64,000 nucleotides of DNA, from contig NZ_JANBVS010000007.1 in NCBI RefSeq assembly GCF_024586915.1, positions 124,001 to 188,000 of the forward strand. Reading direction: 5' to 3'. Each line of letters starts with the position of its first letter. Within the stretch, counting starts at the first letter, position 1. The stretch is from Bradyrhizobium sp. SRS-191 (GTDB taxonomy: Bacteria; Pseudomonadota; Alphaproteobacteria; Rhizobiales; Xanthobacteraceae). Under the pieces are notes generated by a model. It did no database searches. It worked only from the letters and a program-made list of their open reading frames with translations, and was not told where the DNA came from. The position numbers and the translations under genes were made by a program. Positions 38,315 to 48,104 of this stretch are shown here, piece by piece.

Positions 38315-38587
38315 GGGCTCCGCCTCAGCCGACGCGTGACCCGCGAACCGGCCGCACAGCGTGGCTGCGCCGGTGATCGCATCGCGGCTGATGATGAAGA
38401 ACAGGGGCTCACCCTGCTGCTACGCCGGCGGTCAGCCGGCGGATCTCGGTCCGGCATCACGGCTGCGTGAAAGCGGGCCCCTCAGGCTGCGGGACGCGCG
38501 GTCGGTGCGAGGGGCGGACGCTTGCAGCGGCAACAGGACGAGGCGCTCTTGATCACCGAAAACGTCTCGGGACGGAGCAGCTACGCT

Positions 38588-38998
38588 CTACACCTTCATG
38601 TCGATGACGATGCGGCTCATCTCGTCGCTCGCCTTGAGGATGCGCGCATTGGCGGCGAAGCTGTATTTGGCGACGAGCTGGCTGATCATCTCCTGGGCGA
38701 GGTCGACATTGGGGGCGGCGACGAGGCCGTCCTTGTTGGCGAACGGCGCCGTGGGCTGGTAGCTCGCCGAGGTGCCGTTGCCGGCCTTGGTGATGGTGGT
38801 CTGCGTGCCGCCGCCGGCGACGTCGCTCTGCACCAGCGCGAGCGGATCATAGGCCTTTGGCGCCCCCGCCGGCAGCGTGCCGTCGGCATTCGGCAGCGCG
38901 CCGGTGCTCATCGCATTGGCGACGTTCGAAGCGGACACCTCGATCCGCCGCGAGGCCGCGTTCATGCCGGAGACTGCGTTGGAGGCGATGGGGCTCAT
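38588..38998 (-). CDS. Orphan flagellar basal-body rod-like protein (FlgC-type ends)
   Basis: 136 residues from the ATG at 38998. The N-terminus (AVSGMNAASRRIEVSASNVA, then N) and the C-terminus (VDLAQEMISQLVAKYSFAAN, ARILKASDEM) match the coiled-coil terminal domains shared by flagellar rod and hook proteins; length fits FlgC. The middle (GGGTQTTITKAGNGTSAS) is short. No other flagellar gene is near, whereas true rod genes sit in an operon with flgB, flgG and fliE. It may be a stray paralogue with a different role. Confidence 0.8.
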   Translation of the reverse strand: MSPIASNAVSGMNAASRRIEVSASNVANAMSTGALPNADGTLPAGAPKAYDPLALVQSDVAGGGTQTTITKAGNGTSASYQPTAPFANKDGLVAAPNVDLAQEMISQLVAKYSFAANARILKASDEMSRIVIDMKV

Positions 38999-39239
38999 GG
39001 CTGCTTGCTGACGCGTGGGACATGGCAGATAACCCCAGCGCCTGCGAAGCAAGCGTCAAGGCCGGTGACGGCATTTGAACGACGCAAGCAAGGTTTCATT
39101 CACCACTCGGCCGGCCCCGGCGCGCACCGGAGCCGCCCGCGCAGGCGATCGGCTGCGGCCTCTTCACGGTGGATTGCGCGGGGCCGCGCTTACGATGGGC
39201 CGCCTTTCGCGGTAAATCCGCCGGCAAGGGAGATCTCTC

Positions 39240-40865
39240 ATGGCCAAGACGAGTGCAAAAGCCGGTCTCGATGACCATGCCAAGAAGCTCGCGGCCGGGT
39301 TCGCCAAGGGGCGGCTGCCGCAGCCGACGCCGGAGCTCGAGCGCTTTCTGCTGACCCACTCCACGGAGATCTTCGCCGCCGCCGAGGGCGTGTGCCGCCA
39401 CATGCCGCCGGCCGGCGAGGATGAGGCGCTCGGCATCGGCTATCTGTTCCTGCTGCAGATGCTGCTCGCCGGGCTGAACGAAAGGGCCAAGCGCGGCGCC
39501 AAGGATGCTTCCGAGCTGATCGCGCGCTTCCAGTCGGATCTGGCGGCGCGGGCCAAGGGCGGGGAGATCGAGGGCACGCTGCTCGCCTATCTCGGCGGCG
39601 CCTTGCAGCAGGCCGGGATCGCGGCCTCTCCCGAGCTCACCGCCGCCTCGGCCGAGCTCGGCGACGAGGATGATGAGGATGGGCTACCGGAGGACATCGT
39701 CTCGGTGCTCGACGACATCCTCGAGGCCTGTGGCGGCGATCCGTTCCAGGTGGTGACCGCCTTCGCCGAGGGCGCGCATCTGATGCCGGACGATGCCAAG
39801 ATCGCGCTGGCCATCCATCTGGCAGAGAACGAGCAGCCGGAGGCCCGTGCGGCCGCGGTGCTGTTCCTGCAGAACGGCAGCGCGGCGGTCCGCAAGGCCG
39901 CGGCGGCGGCGCTGGTCGAGCAGGCTTCGACCTTGTCGCCCGTCGATCTCCGCCGTGTCATCGCGATGCGCAACTGGCGGCCGGAGCGCGAGCGCACCGA
40001 GATCGACGCGATCATCCAGAAGGTGCGCGCCGCCGGCGTGGCCTGCGCGCCCTGGGCGAAGGGGGCGGTCGACAAGCTCAAATCCAGCGCCACCGACGGC
40101 GCCGGCACGCAGCTGCTGCTGGCGCTGTCGCCCGCCGACCGCAAGTCCCAGCGGATCGCGACGATCTTCACCCGCGACGGGCTCTCCGAGGCGATGGTCA
40201 GCGATCCGCAGCCGCTCCAGGACGTCAAGGAGATCATGGCCGGTCTGGCGGCGCACGGGCCGCTGCTCGATGTCAGCCGCAGCTTTGTCGACCGCATGAT
40301 CGGTCATCATCTGGGGCTCACCGTCAGGCGTGGCGAGGTGCCGCCGGCGGGGCTGTTGCAGGTCGCCGAGACGATCGGCGGCGCCGAATGGCAACCGGCC
40401 GCGATTGATGTCCGCGAACTCCTGAACGAGCTCATCGCCGACCTGCCGGACGATTTGCGCGCGCCCGAGGAGATCGCGATGGCCCTGGCGGACAGCGGCG
40501 ACCTCGCCGAGCTCGACGGCATCGAGGATTCCTGGTTCGAGGACGATGCCGAGCTGGAGCAGAAGGTGAAGAGCGCCAGCCACCGCGCGCGCGAGAAGCT
40601 TCCCGCCAAGCTGCTGCAGGACGACGGTGCGATCGGCGCGCAGCGGGCGCGCTGGGCCGAGCTGTTCGCGATGACGGCGCTGTGGATGCGCGAGGGACCG
40701 CGCGACGACTGGGCTGCCTGGGCCGAACTTACCGTGATCGCCCGCGCGGTGCTCGACGGGCATGATCTCGCGGAGATCGGGCTGATGCGCAACATCGCCG
40801 AGCGGACGGTCGCGTGCCTGGCCCGCGACGACGAAGACGACGAGCTTCAGGACGATCCGTTCTGA
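39240..40865 (+). CDS. Acidic HEAT-like helical protein of unknown function
   Basis: 541 residues, rich in Ala, Leu, Asp and Glu. Helical pairs resembling HEAT repeats are visible (AVLFLQNGSAAVRKAAAAAL, VEQASTLSPVDLRRVIAM). Acidic clusters occur near 141 (GDEDDEDGLPED) and at the C-terminus (DDEDDELQDDPF). There is no signal peptide or membrane segment. The gene ends overlapping the convergent ferredoxin-like gene by 19 bases. The start ATG is followed by a Lys/Thr-rich leader. I do not recognise a family; protein-protein interaction is the likely role. Confidence 0.7.
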   Translation: MAKTSAKAGLDDHAKKLAAGFAKGRLPQPTPELERFLLTHSTEIFAAAEGVCRHMPPAGEDEALGIGYLFLLQMLLAGLNERAKRGAKDASELIARFQSDLAARAKGGEIEGTLLAYLGGALQQAGIAASPELTAASAELGDEDDEDGLPEDIVSVLDDILEACGGDPFQVVTAFAEGAHLMPDDAKIALAIHLAENEQPEARAAAVLFLQNGSAAVRKAAAAALVEQASTLSPVDLRRVIAMRNWRPERERTEIDAIIQKVRAAGVACAPWAKGAVDKLKSSATDGAGTQLLLALSPADRKSQRIATIFTRDGLSEAMVSDPQPLQDVKEIMAGLAAHGPLLDVSRSFVDRMIGHHLGLTVRRGEVPPAGLLQVAETIGGAEWQPAAIDVRELLNELIADLPDDLRAPEEIAMALADSGDLAELDGIEDSWFEDDAELEQKVKSASHRAREKLPAKLLQDDGAIGAQRARWAELFAMTALWMREGPRDDWAAWAELTVIARAVLDGHDLAEIGLMRNIAERTVACLARDDEDDELQDDPF

Positions 40866-41158
40866 TCCTCGCGCAGCAGCGCCAAGGCGTCCGCGACGTC
40901 ATCGGCCTGTGAGACCAGCACATATTCGCCATGTGCCGCACGGACGCCGGCTGTGATCACCACCGCTCGCTTGGGGCAGAGGCCGAAGCAGCTCGTCATG
41001 ATGGTGCGCGCAGGCTTGCCGCCGGACGGGCCCGCGCGCTTTGCGGCGCGCTTGATTTCCGTCTTGATGTCCTTCGCGTCGTCGCTGCGCTTCAGGCATT
41101 TGCGGCAGACGAAGATGGGAGCAGGGCGAGGCGGCCGGATGATGCGGGGGAAAGCCAT
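40847..41158 (-). CDS. Thioredoxin-like (2Fe-2S) ferredoxin-like protein
   Basis: 103 residues. Four cysteines, C18, C21, C57 and C61 (VCRKCLKR and TSCFGLCPK), follow the C-x2-C ... C-x3-C spacing of small thioredoxin-fold ferredoxins. The C-terminal half (AVVITAGVRAAHGEYVLVSQ) fits the central beta strands. It presumably carries electrons or acts as a metal/redox chaperone in the cytoplasm. It is convergent with and overlaps the HEAT-like gene. From 41159 to 41433 I see no gene. Confidence 0.75.
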   Translation of the reverse strand: MAFPRIIRPPRPAPIFVCRKCLKRSDDAKDIKTEIKRAAKRAGPSGGKPARTIMTSCFGLCPKRAVVITAGVRAAHGEYVLVSQADDVADALALLREDQNGSS

Positions 41159-41433
41159 GCCTTGCAGCTAAGCGGCCACGTCGTGCCCGACATCCTCCGA
41201 TGACGCGCAGCCGCCGTGCGGCCGGCGAGGTTCCGCGCGGTGAGAGGGCCTTCGGTGCACACCGGGCTATTGCTCATGATCAGAGCATATGATCTGGTCG
41301 AGCCAGGCGTCAGGAGCTGGCCTGGGGACGGCCGCGGGGCGTGGTTCCCGAGCCCCTGACGGCCATGCCATAGTGTTGGCCACGCTCGCGCGCGGCGCGT
41401 GACGGGAGATCGGAAAGGAGACCGCGCGGCGTC

Positions 41434-42381
41434 ATGGCCAGCGACAGTGACAAATCACGGCTCGACGACGCCGCCCGCGCCGGCTGGCTGTATTTCATCG
41501 CCGGCCATACCCAGGACGAGATCGCCCGGATGCTGCAGGTGTCGCGCGCCTCGGCGCAGCGGCTGGTGTCGCTGTGCCTTGCCGAGCGGCTGATCACCTT
41601 CCGGCTCGAACATCCGATCGCCTCCTGCATGGCGCTGGCCGCGCAGCTCAAGGAGCGGTTCGTGCTGGTGCATTGCGAGGTGGTGCCGACCGATCCGGCC
41701 GCGCCGACGGGAGCGGCGGGGATCGCCGAGCGCTGTGCCAATCTGCTCGAGACGACCCTGCGCGCTGAGACGCCGGTCATCATAGCCCTCGGAACGGGGC
41801 GCGCGGTGCGCGCTGCCGTCGAGCGGGTGACGCCGATCGATCGGCCCGAGCACCAGATCGTCTCGCTGGTCGGCAACATCTTGGCCGACGGCTCCGCCAG
41901 CTTCTTCGACACCGTCGGCCGGCTCGCCGACCGCACCGGCGCGCGGCATTATCCGATGCCGCTGCCGTTCCTGATGGGCAGCGAGGACGAGCGCGACCGC
42001 ATGGTCCGGCTCGACGCCATCACCAAGGTGAAGGCGGTCGCCGACAAGGCCGATCTCAAGCTGGTCGGCCTCGGCCAGATGGATCAGAAGGCGCAGATGC
42101 ATGTCGACGGCTTCGTCACACGCGACGAACTCACCGAGATGATGCGGCTGGGTGCCATCGGCGAGATTACCGGCTGGGCCTTCGACGCCAGGGGGCGCGT
42201 GATCGATGCCGGCATCAACCGCCGCCTGACCAGCATTCCGCCCGACGTGCCGGCGCGCGCGATGACCATCGCGGCGGCGCTCGGCCCGGCGAAGATCCCT
42301 GCCATCCGCGCCGCGCTGAGCGGGCGGCTGATCAACGGCCTGATCACCGACGAGGCCACCGCGCGCGCCGTGCTGGCGTAG
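41434..42381 (+). CDS. SorC-family sugar-binding transcriptional regulator
   Basis: 315 residues. An N-terminal helix-turn-helix (AGWLYFIAGHTQDEIARMLQ, then VSRASAQRLVSLCL) is followed by the SorC sugar-binding domain (PVIIALGTGRAVRAAVERV, GSASFFDTVGRLADRTGAR, YPMPLPFLM, KAVADKADLKLVGLGQM, and DARGRVIDAGINRRLTSI). It probably senses a phosphorylated sugar or a polyol. It stands at the head of the polyol transport operon with an operator-like inverted repeat between, so it most likely controls that operon as activator or repressor. Confidence 0.93.
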   Translation: MASDSDKSRLDDAARAGWLYFIAGHTQDEIARMLQVSRASAQRLVSLCLAERLITFRLEHPIASCMALAAQLKERFVLVHCEVVPTDPAAPTGAAGIAERCANLLETTLRAETPVIIALGTGRAVRAAVERVTPIDRPEHQIVSLVGNILADGSASFFDTVGRLADRTGARHYPMPLPFLMGSEDERDRMVRLDAITKVKAVADKADLKLVGLGQMDQKAQMHVDGFVTRDELTEMMRLGAIGEITGWAFDARGRVIDAGINRRLTSIPPDVPARAMTIAAALGPAKIPAIRAALSGRLINGLITDEATARAVLA

Positions 42382-42453
42382 GCCCGATCGCCGCTTTTCA
42401 ATCTCAGGACCTCCATCTCTCGCATCGCACAACCTGTGCGCGACAACGCATGC

Positions 42454-42509
42454 TTGACAAAGTCTGACCGTTGTTGTGAACATCAGCTCAGCCCGTGAGC
42501 ATATGTTCA
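42454..42509 (+). promoter_or_regulatory. Promoter and candidate SorC operator
   Basis: TTGACA at 42454-42459 is a consensus -35 box. At 42477-42490 TGAACATCAGCTCA and at 42496-42509 TGAGCATATGTTCA form a 14-base inverted repeat, 12 of 14 positions matching, with spacer GCCCG. It overlaps the place where the -10 box and start site should be. That suggests binding there blocks the promoter without the inducer. Then GGGAGGAG and GTG start smoE. Confidence 0.65.
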
Positions 42510-42533
42510 AAAGACACGGGAAGGGAGGAGACC

Positions 42534-43865
42534 GTGAAGACCATCTTCACTCGCACGCGTACGCTTGCCGCCCTGATGGGCGCCGCCACGCTGCTTACTG
42601 CTTTGCCTGCATCGGCCGAGACGACCCTGACCATCGCCACCGTCAACAATGGCGACATGATCCGGATGCAGGGGCTGACCGGCGAATTCACCAAGGCCAA
42701 TCCCGACATCCAGGTGAAGTGGGTCACCCTGGAAGAGAACGTGCTGCGCCAGCGCGTCACCACCGACATCGCCACCAAGGGCGGCCAGTTCGACATCCTC
42801 ACCATCGGCACCTACGAAGTGCCGATCTGGGCCAAGAAGAACTGGCTGGTGCCGCTCGACAAGCTCGGCGCGGACTATGACGCTGGTGACATCCTGCCGA
42901 AGATCAAGGACGCCGTGTCGGTCGATGGCAAGCTCTACGCCGCGCCGTTCTACGGCGAGAGCTCGATGGTGATGTATCGCACCGATCTGTTCGACAAGGC
43001 CGGGCTGAAGATGCCGGAGAGCCCGACCTGGGACTTCGTGATCGACGCCGCCAAGAAGCTCACCGACAAGCAGGCCGGCACGTTCGGCATCTGCCTGCGC
43101 GGCAAGGCCGGCTGGGGCGAGAACATGGCTTTCCTGACCGCGATGTCGAACTCGTTCGGCGCGCGCTGGTTCGACGAGAAATGGCAGCCGCAGTTCAACA
43201 CGCCGGAATGGAAGAAGACGCTGTCGACCTATGTCGACCTGATGAAGGAAGCCGGTCCTCCCGGCGCCAGCTCGAACGGCTTCAACGAGAACCTCGCGCT
43301 GTTCAACTCCGGCAAATGCGCGATGTGGATCGACGCCACGGTCGCGGCCTCGTTCGTGACCAACCCGAAGGAGTCGAAAGTCGCCGACAAGGTCGGCTTC
43401 GCGCTGGCGCCGAACACCGGCCTCGGCAAGAACGCCAACTGGCTGTGGGCCTGGAATCTCGCGATTCCCGCCGGCTCGAAGAAGGTCGATGCGGCCGAGA
43501 AGTTCATCGCCTGGGCAACGAGCAAGGACTACACCAAGCTCGTCGCCTCGAAGGAAGGCTGGGCCAACGTGCCGCCGGGCACGCGCACCTCGCTGTACAA
43601 GAACGAGGACTATCTGAAGGTCGCGCCGTTCGCCAAGATCACGCTGGCCTCGATCGATGCGGCGGATCCCAGCCATCCGACCGTGAAGCCGGTGCCCTAT
43701 GTCGGCGTGCAATACGCCGCCATTCCGGAATTCCAGGGCATCGGTACCGCTGTCGGTCAGCAGTTCTCCGCGGCGCTGGCCGGCTCGATGACGGTCGATG
43801 CGGCCTTGGCCGCGGCGCAATCCGCCACCGAACGCGAGATGAAGCGCGCCGGCTACATCAAGTAG
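42534..43865 (+). CDS. smoE: Polyol ABC transporter, periplasmic binding protein
   Basis: 443 residues from a GTG at 42534 with GGGAGGAG four bases ahead. A cleavable signal peptide is visible (TRTLAALMGAATLLTALPAS, AE). The mature protein is an extracellular solute-binding protein family 1 member that follows the sorbitol/mannitol binding protein SmoE pattern (TIATVNNGDMIRMQGLTGEF, WVTLEENVLRQRVTTDIATK, FGICLRGKAGWGENMAF, LFNSGKCAMWIDATVAASFV). It delivers polyols to SmoF/SmoG. The terminator at 43916 and a 660-base repeat-filled gap separate it from smoF. Confidence 0.92.
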   Translation: MKTIFTRTRTLAALMGAATLLTALPASAETTLTIATVNNGDMIRMQGLTGEFTKANPDIQVKWVTLEENVLRQRVTTDIATKGGQFDILTIGTYEVPIWAKKNWLVPLDKLGADYDAGDILPKIKDAVSVDGKLYAAPFYGESSMVMYRTDLFDKAGLKMPESPTWDFVIDAAKKLTDKQAGTFGICLRGKAGWGENMAFLTAMSNSFGARWFDEKWQPQFNTPEWKKTLSTYVDLMKEAGPPGASSNGFNENLALFNSGKCAMWIDATVAASFVTNPKESKVADKVGFALAPNTGLGKNANWLWAWNLAIPAGSKKVDAAEKFIAWATSKDYTKLVASKEGWANVPPGTRTSLYKNEDYLKVAPFAKITLASIDAADPSHPTVKPVPYVGVQYAAIPEFQGIGTAVGQQFSAALAGSMTVDAALAAAQSATEREMKRAGYIK

Positions 43866-43915
43866 GCGCGCAGGGTCATCAGCTCGACACCAAACTCCTC
43901 CCGAGCTGATCACTG

Positions 43916-43952
43916 GCGGCCATCCCTCCCCACAAGGGATGGCCGCATTTTC
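43916..43952 (+). terminator. Rho-independent terminator after smoE
   Basis: GCGGCCATCCCT and AGGGATGGCCGC form a 12-base perfect stem with a short loop (CCCCACA), followed by ATTTTCT. It lies 50 bases after the smoE stop. It should end a share of transcripts before smoF, giving more binding protein than permease. Confidence 0.75.
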
Positions 43953-43972
43953 TCTCTCGCGTAGACGCGACC

Positions 43973-44062
43973 CGTAGGGTGGGCAAAGCGCAGCGTGCCC
44001 ACCGCGCCACGGCAAGATCGAAGATGGAGGGCACGGCGCTTCGCGCCTTTGCCCACCCTACG
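43973..44062. repeat. Palindromic repeat (CGTAGGGTGGGCAAAGC ... TTTGCCCACCCTACG)
   Basis: CGTAGGGTGGGCAAAG at the left end and CTTTGCCCACCCTACG at the right (44046-44062, one mismatch in the inner part) are inverted copies. It is the first of three different repeat families stacked in the smoE-smoF gap. Confidence 0.7.
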
Positions 44063-44101
44063 GATTTGATGAGCCGGGCACGGGCTCGGTGTGCATGACT
44101 G

Positions 44102-44283
44102 CGCTCTCTCCCCCAAAGCGAAGCGTAGCTTCGCCAGGGCGGGAGAGGGCATGTATGACAGCGCAACAAGCTCGGTTGGGTGAGGGGTATCTCCCCACAA
44201 ATGGAGCTCGCGGAGAGATACCCCTCACCCGACTGCGTACGCGGAAGGGCTGGCGATGCCCTCTCCCGCAAGGGGAGAGGGCG
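44102..44283. repeat. Large compound palindromic repeat
   Basis: It contains CGGGAGAGGGCAT and GATGCCCTCTCCCG at its ends and GGTGAGGGGTATCTC / GAGATACCCCTCACC around the centre. It belongs to the same family as 11969-12124 and 53681-53836. Confidence 0.75.
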
Positions 44284-44363
44284 CATTCACCGGCACCACG
44301 CCCGTCTCTTGAGCTTCAAGTGGTAAGGTTTGGACTCCGTGATGCACTCGCAAAACCATCCGT

Positions 44364-44479
44364 CGTCATTGCGAGGAGCGAAGCGACGAAGCAATCCAGA
44401 GTACAGCGCACGCTCCTGGATTGCCTTCTCCTTCGTTGTTCGAACGACGGCGGACACGTCGCTTCGCTCGCAATAACGG
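44364..44479. repeat. Palindromic repeat (CGTCATTGCGAGGAGCGAAG ... CTTCGCTCGCAATAACGG)
   Basis: Left arm CGTCATTGCGAGGAGCGAAG and GAAGCAATCCAG; right side CTGGATTGC and GTCGCTTCGCTCGCAATAACG. The two halves are inverted copies. Its right edge is only 46 bases before the smoF ATG. Confidence 0.75.
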
Positions 44480-44525
44480 CGATTTTCATCAAGCAAGCAG
44501 TTCATCGAGCAGACGGACAGCAATA

Positions 44526-45398
44526 ATGGCCACCCGACAAACCCAACTGCTCGCGCGGGCGCTGATGTCGCCGGCCGTCATCCTGCTGTTCATCTGGATG
44601 ATCGTGCCGCTGGCGCTGACCATCTATTTCTCGACCTTGCATTACAGCCTGCTCGATCCCGGCTCCGAGAGCTTCGTCGGCCTGGAGAATTTCGAGTACT
44701 TCCTCACCGATCCCGCCTTCCTCGCCTCGCTGCAGAACACGCTGGTGCTGGTCGGCTCGGTGCTGCTGCTCACCATCGGCCTCGGCATTCCCCTCGCGAT
44801 CCTGCTCGACCAGCCGGTGATCGGCCGGAATTTCATCCGCCTGATGGTGATCGCGCCGTTCTTCGTGATGCCGACGGTCAGCGCGCTGGTGTGGAAGAAC
44901 CTCTTGATGCATCCGGTGTCCGGCCTTTTCGCGTGGATCGCGACCTCGCTGGGCCTGACCCCGATCGACTGGTTCACGGACGCACCGCTGCTCGCCGTCA
45001 TCTTCATCGTCGCCTGGCAGTGGCTGCCGTTCGCGACGCTGATCCTGTTGACCGCGCTGCAGTCGCTCGACGAGGAGCAGAAGGAAGCGGCCGAGATGGA
45101 TGGCGCGAGCGCGCTGTCGCGCTTCATCTATCTGACGGTGCCGCATCTGGCGCGGCCGATCACGGTGGTGATCCTGATCGAGACCATCTTCCTGCTCACT
45201 GTGTTCGCCGAGATCTTCGTCACCACCGGCGGCGGCCCCGGCCTGCAGACCACCAACATCGCCTTCCTGGTCTATTCGCAGGCGCTGATCCAGTTCGATG
45301 TCGGCACGGCGTCGGCCGGCGGCCTCGTCGCCGTGGTGATCGCCAACATCGTCGCCTTCTTCCTGGTCCGCATCGTCGGCCGCAATCTGGAGGCCTGA
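44526..45398 (+). CDS. smoF: Polyol ABC transporter permease
   Basis: 290 residues from the ATG at 44526. Six membrane segments (for example SPAVILLFIWMIVPLALTIY, LVLVGSVLLLTIGLGIPLAI, FIRLMVIAPFFVMPTVSALV) and the cytoplasmic EAA loop (EQKEAAEMDGASALSRFIYL) that docks on the ATPase mark it as a MalF/SmoF-type permease. It forms the channel with SmoG. The gene sits two bases before smoG, so both are co-translated. A strong ribosome-binding site is not obvious upstream, where the repeat at 44364-44479 ends. Confidence 0.92.
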   Translation: MATRQTQLLARALMSPAVILLFIWMIVPLALTIYFSTLHYSLLDPGSESFVGLENFEYFLTDPAFLASLQNTLVLVGSVLLLTIGLGIPLAILLDQPVIGRNFIRLMVIAPFFVMPTVSALVWKNLLMHPVSGLFAWIATSLGLTPIDWFTDAPLLAVIFIVAWQWLPFATLILLTALQSLDEEQKEAAEMDGASALSRFIYLTVPHLARPITVVILIETIFLLTVFAEIFVTTGGGPGLQTTNIAFLVYSQALIQFDVGTASAGGLVAVVIANIVAFFLVRIVGRNLEA

Positions 45399-45400
45399 CC

Positions 45401-46231
45401 ATGGCGCGCAAGGTCACCGGACGTCATGTCGTGATCTCAACGGTCGGCGCCTGGCTCGCCGGCTTCGTGATCTTCTTCCCGATCCTGTGGATGGTGCTGG
45501 CGAGCTTCAAGACCGAGCTGGAGGCGTTCGCGACGCCGCCGTCGTTCCTGTTCTTCCATTGGACCACCGAGAACTACGTCACGGTCCAGGAGCGCAGCGA
45601 CTATCTGCATCACGCGCTCAATTCGCTGATCGTCGCCGGCGGCTCGACCTTGATCGCGATGCTGATCGCCATTCCCGCAGCGTGGTCGATGGCGTTCTCG
45701 CCGACCAAGCGCACCAAGGACATCCTGCTCTGGATGCTCTCGACCAAGATGATGCCGCCGGTCGGCGTGCTCGTGCCGATCTATCTCATCTACAAGAACA
45801 TGGGGCTGCTCGACACCCGCACGGGGCTCGTCTTCATCCTGTGCCTCGGCAACCTGCCGATCGTGATCTGGATGCTGTTCACCTACTTCAAGGAGATCCC
45901 GAAGGACATCCTCGAAGCCGCACGGATGGACGGCGCCACGATCGGGCGCGAGCTGATCTACGTGCTGACGCCGATGGCGATCCCGGGGCTCGCCTCGACC
46001 TTGCTGCTCAATCTGATCCTTGCCTGGAACGAGGCGTTCTGGACCTTGAACCTCTCGACCCTGGAGGCGGCGCCGCTGACGACCTTCATCGCCTCCTATT
46101 CGAGCCCCGAAGGCCTGTTCTGGGCGCGGCTCTCGGCGGCCTCGACGCTCGCGATCGCGCCGATCCTGATCATCGGCTGGTTCAGCCAGAAGCAGCTCGT
46201 GCGCGGGCTGACCTTCGGCGCAGTGAAGTAA
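45401..46231 (+). CDS. smoG: Polyol ABC transporter permease
   Basis: 276 residues, two bases after smoF. It has six membrane segments (VVISTVGAWLAGFVIFFPIL, SLIVAGGSTLIAMLIAIPAA, TGLVFILCLGNLPIVIWMLF and others) and the EAA loop IPKDILEAARMDGATIGREL. It fits the MalG/SmoG partner of the heterodimeric permease. The SxxTLEAAPLTTFIASYSSP region is typical for the polyol subfamily. It is followed after 15 bases by the ATPase gene smoK. Confidence 0.93.
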   Translation: MARKVTGRHVVISTVGAWLAGFVIFFPILWMVLASFKTELEAFATPPSFLFFHWTTENYVTVQERSDYLHHALNSLIVAGGSTLIAMLIAIPAAWSMAFSPTKRTKDILLWMLSTKMMPPVGVLVPIYLIYKNMGLLDTRTGLVFILCLGNLPIVIWMLFTYFKEIPKDILEAARMDGATIGRELIYVLTPMAIPGLASTLLLNLILAWNEAFWTLNLSTLEAAPLTTFIASYSSPEGLFWARLSAASTLAIAPILIIGWFSQKQLVRGLTFGAVK

Positions 46232-46246
46232 TAAAGGGGCTGAATC

Positions 46247-47254
<1,008 letters not shown>

Positions 47255-47301
47255 GAGGTGACGTCCCCTCCGGACGTCAACGACAACCACGGACCACGAC
47301 G

Positions 47302-48075
47302 ATGTATCTGGAAAAATTCAAGCTGAACGGCAGGACCGCCTTGATCACCGGCGGCGCGCAGGGCATCGGACTTGCCTGCGTCGAGGCGCTGGCGGAGGCG
47401 GGCGCGCATGTGGTGATTGCCGATCGCGACGCCAAGGCCGCGGCGGACGCGCAGGCGGCGATGAAGGCCAAGGGCTTCAGCACCGAGACGGCACTGATGG
47501 ACGTCACCAATTCGGCACAGGTGAGCGCGGTGGCCGACGATCTCGTGGCGCGGCACGGCAAGGTCGACATCCTCGTCAACAATGCCGGCATAGCCCGCAG
47601 CGAGACGCCGGCCGAGACCGTCACCGACGAGCACTGGCTCAACGTGATCGACGTCAATCTCAACGGCACGTTCTGGTGCTGCCGCGCCTTCGGCAAGCAC
47701 ATGCTGGCGGCCAAGAGCGGCACCATCGTCAACATCGGCTCGATGTCCGGCTTCATCGTCAACAAGCCGCAGGAGCAGTGCTTCTACAACGCCTCCAAGG
47801 CCGCGGTGCACCATCTGACCAAGTCGCTCGCCGCCGAATGGGGCGCCCGCGGCATTCGCGTCAACGCTGTGGCGCCGACCTACATCGAGACGCCGCTCAA
47901 CGCCTTCGTGAAGAGCAATCCGCGCATGTACGACGCCTGGATCGGCGGAACCCCGATGGCCCGCATGGGGCAGGTCGAGGAGATCGCCTCGGTCGTTCTC
48001 TTCCTGGCCTCGGAAGCGGCAAGTTTGATGACCGGCAGCGTCGTCGTTGTCGATGGCGGCTACACTTGCTGGTAA
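47302..48075 (+). CDS. Polyol (sorbitol-type) dehydrogenase, SDR family
   Basis: 257 residues. Classical SDR features: TGGAQGIG near residue 16, NNAGIARSETPAE, IVNIGSMSGFI (catalytic serine), and YNASK (tyrosine and lysine). The ending GSVVVVDGGYTCW is typical of sorbitol/arabinitol/galactitol dehydrogenases such as SmoS. It should oxidise an imported polyol to a ketose with NAD+ in the cytoplasm. With two kinases of different type downstream, the product could be D-fructose (from sorbitol or mannitol) or D-ribulose (from ribitol or arabinitol). Confidence 0.88.
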   Translation: MYLEKFKLNGRTALITGGAQGIGLACVEALAEAGAHVVIADRDAKAAADAQAAMKAKGFSTETALMDVTNSAQVSAVADDLVARHGKVDILVNNAGIARSETPAETVTDEHWLNVIDVNLNGTFWCCRAFGKHMLAAKSGTIVNIGSMSGFIVNKPQEQCFYNASKAAVHHLTKSLAAEWGARGIRVNAVAPTYIETPLNAFVKSNPRMYDAWIGGTPMARMGQVEEIASVVLFLASEAASLMTGSVVVVDGGYTCW

Positions 48076-48104
48076 GCTCGCGTCAAAATTGACGGGAGCG
48101 AAAC

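Noticed and set aside
44421..44525. Upstream extension of smoF by 35 codons
   Set aside because: The added residues are encoded by a palindromic repeat and do not resemble a permease N-terminus; the ATG at 44526 fits the family.
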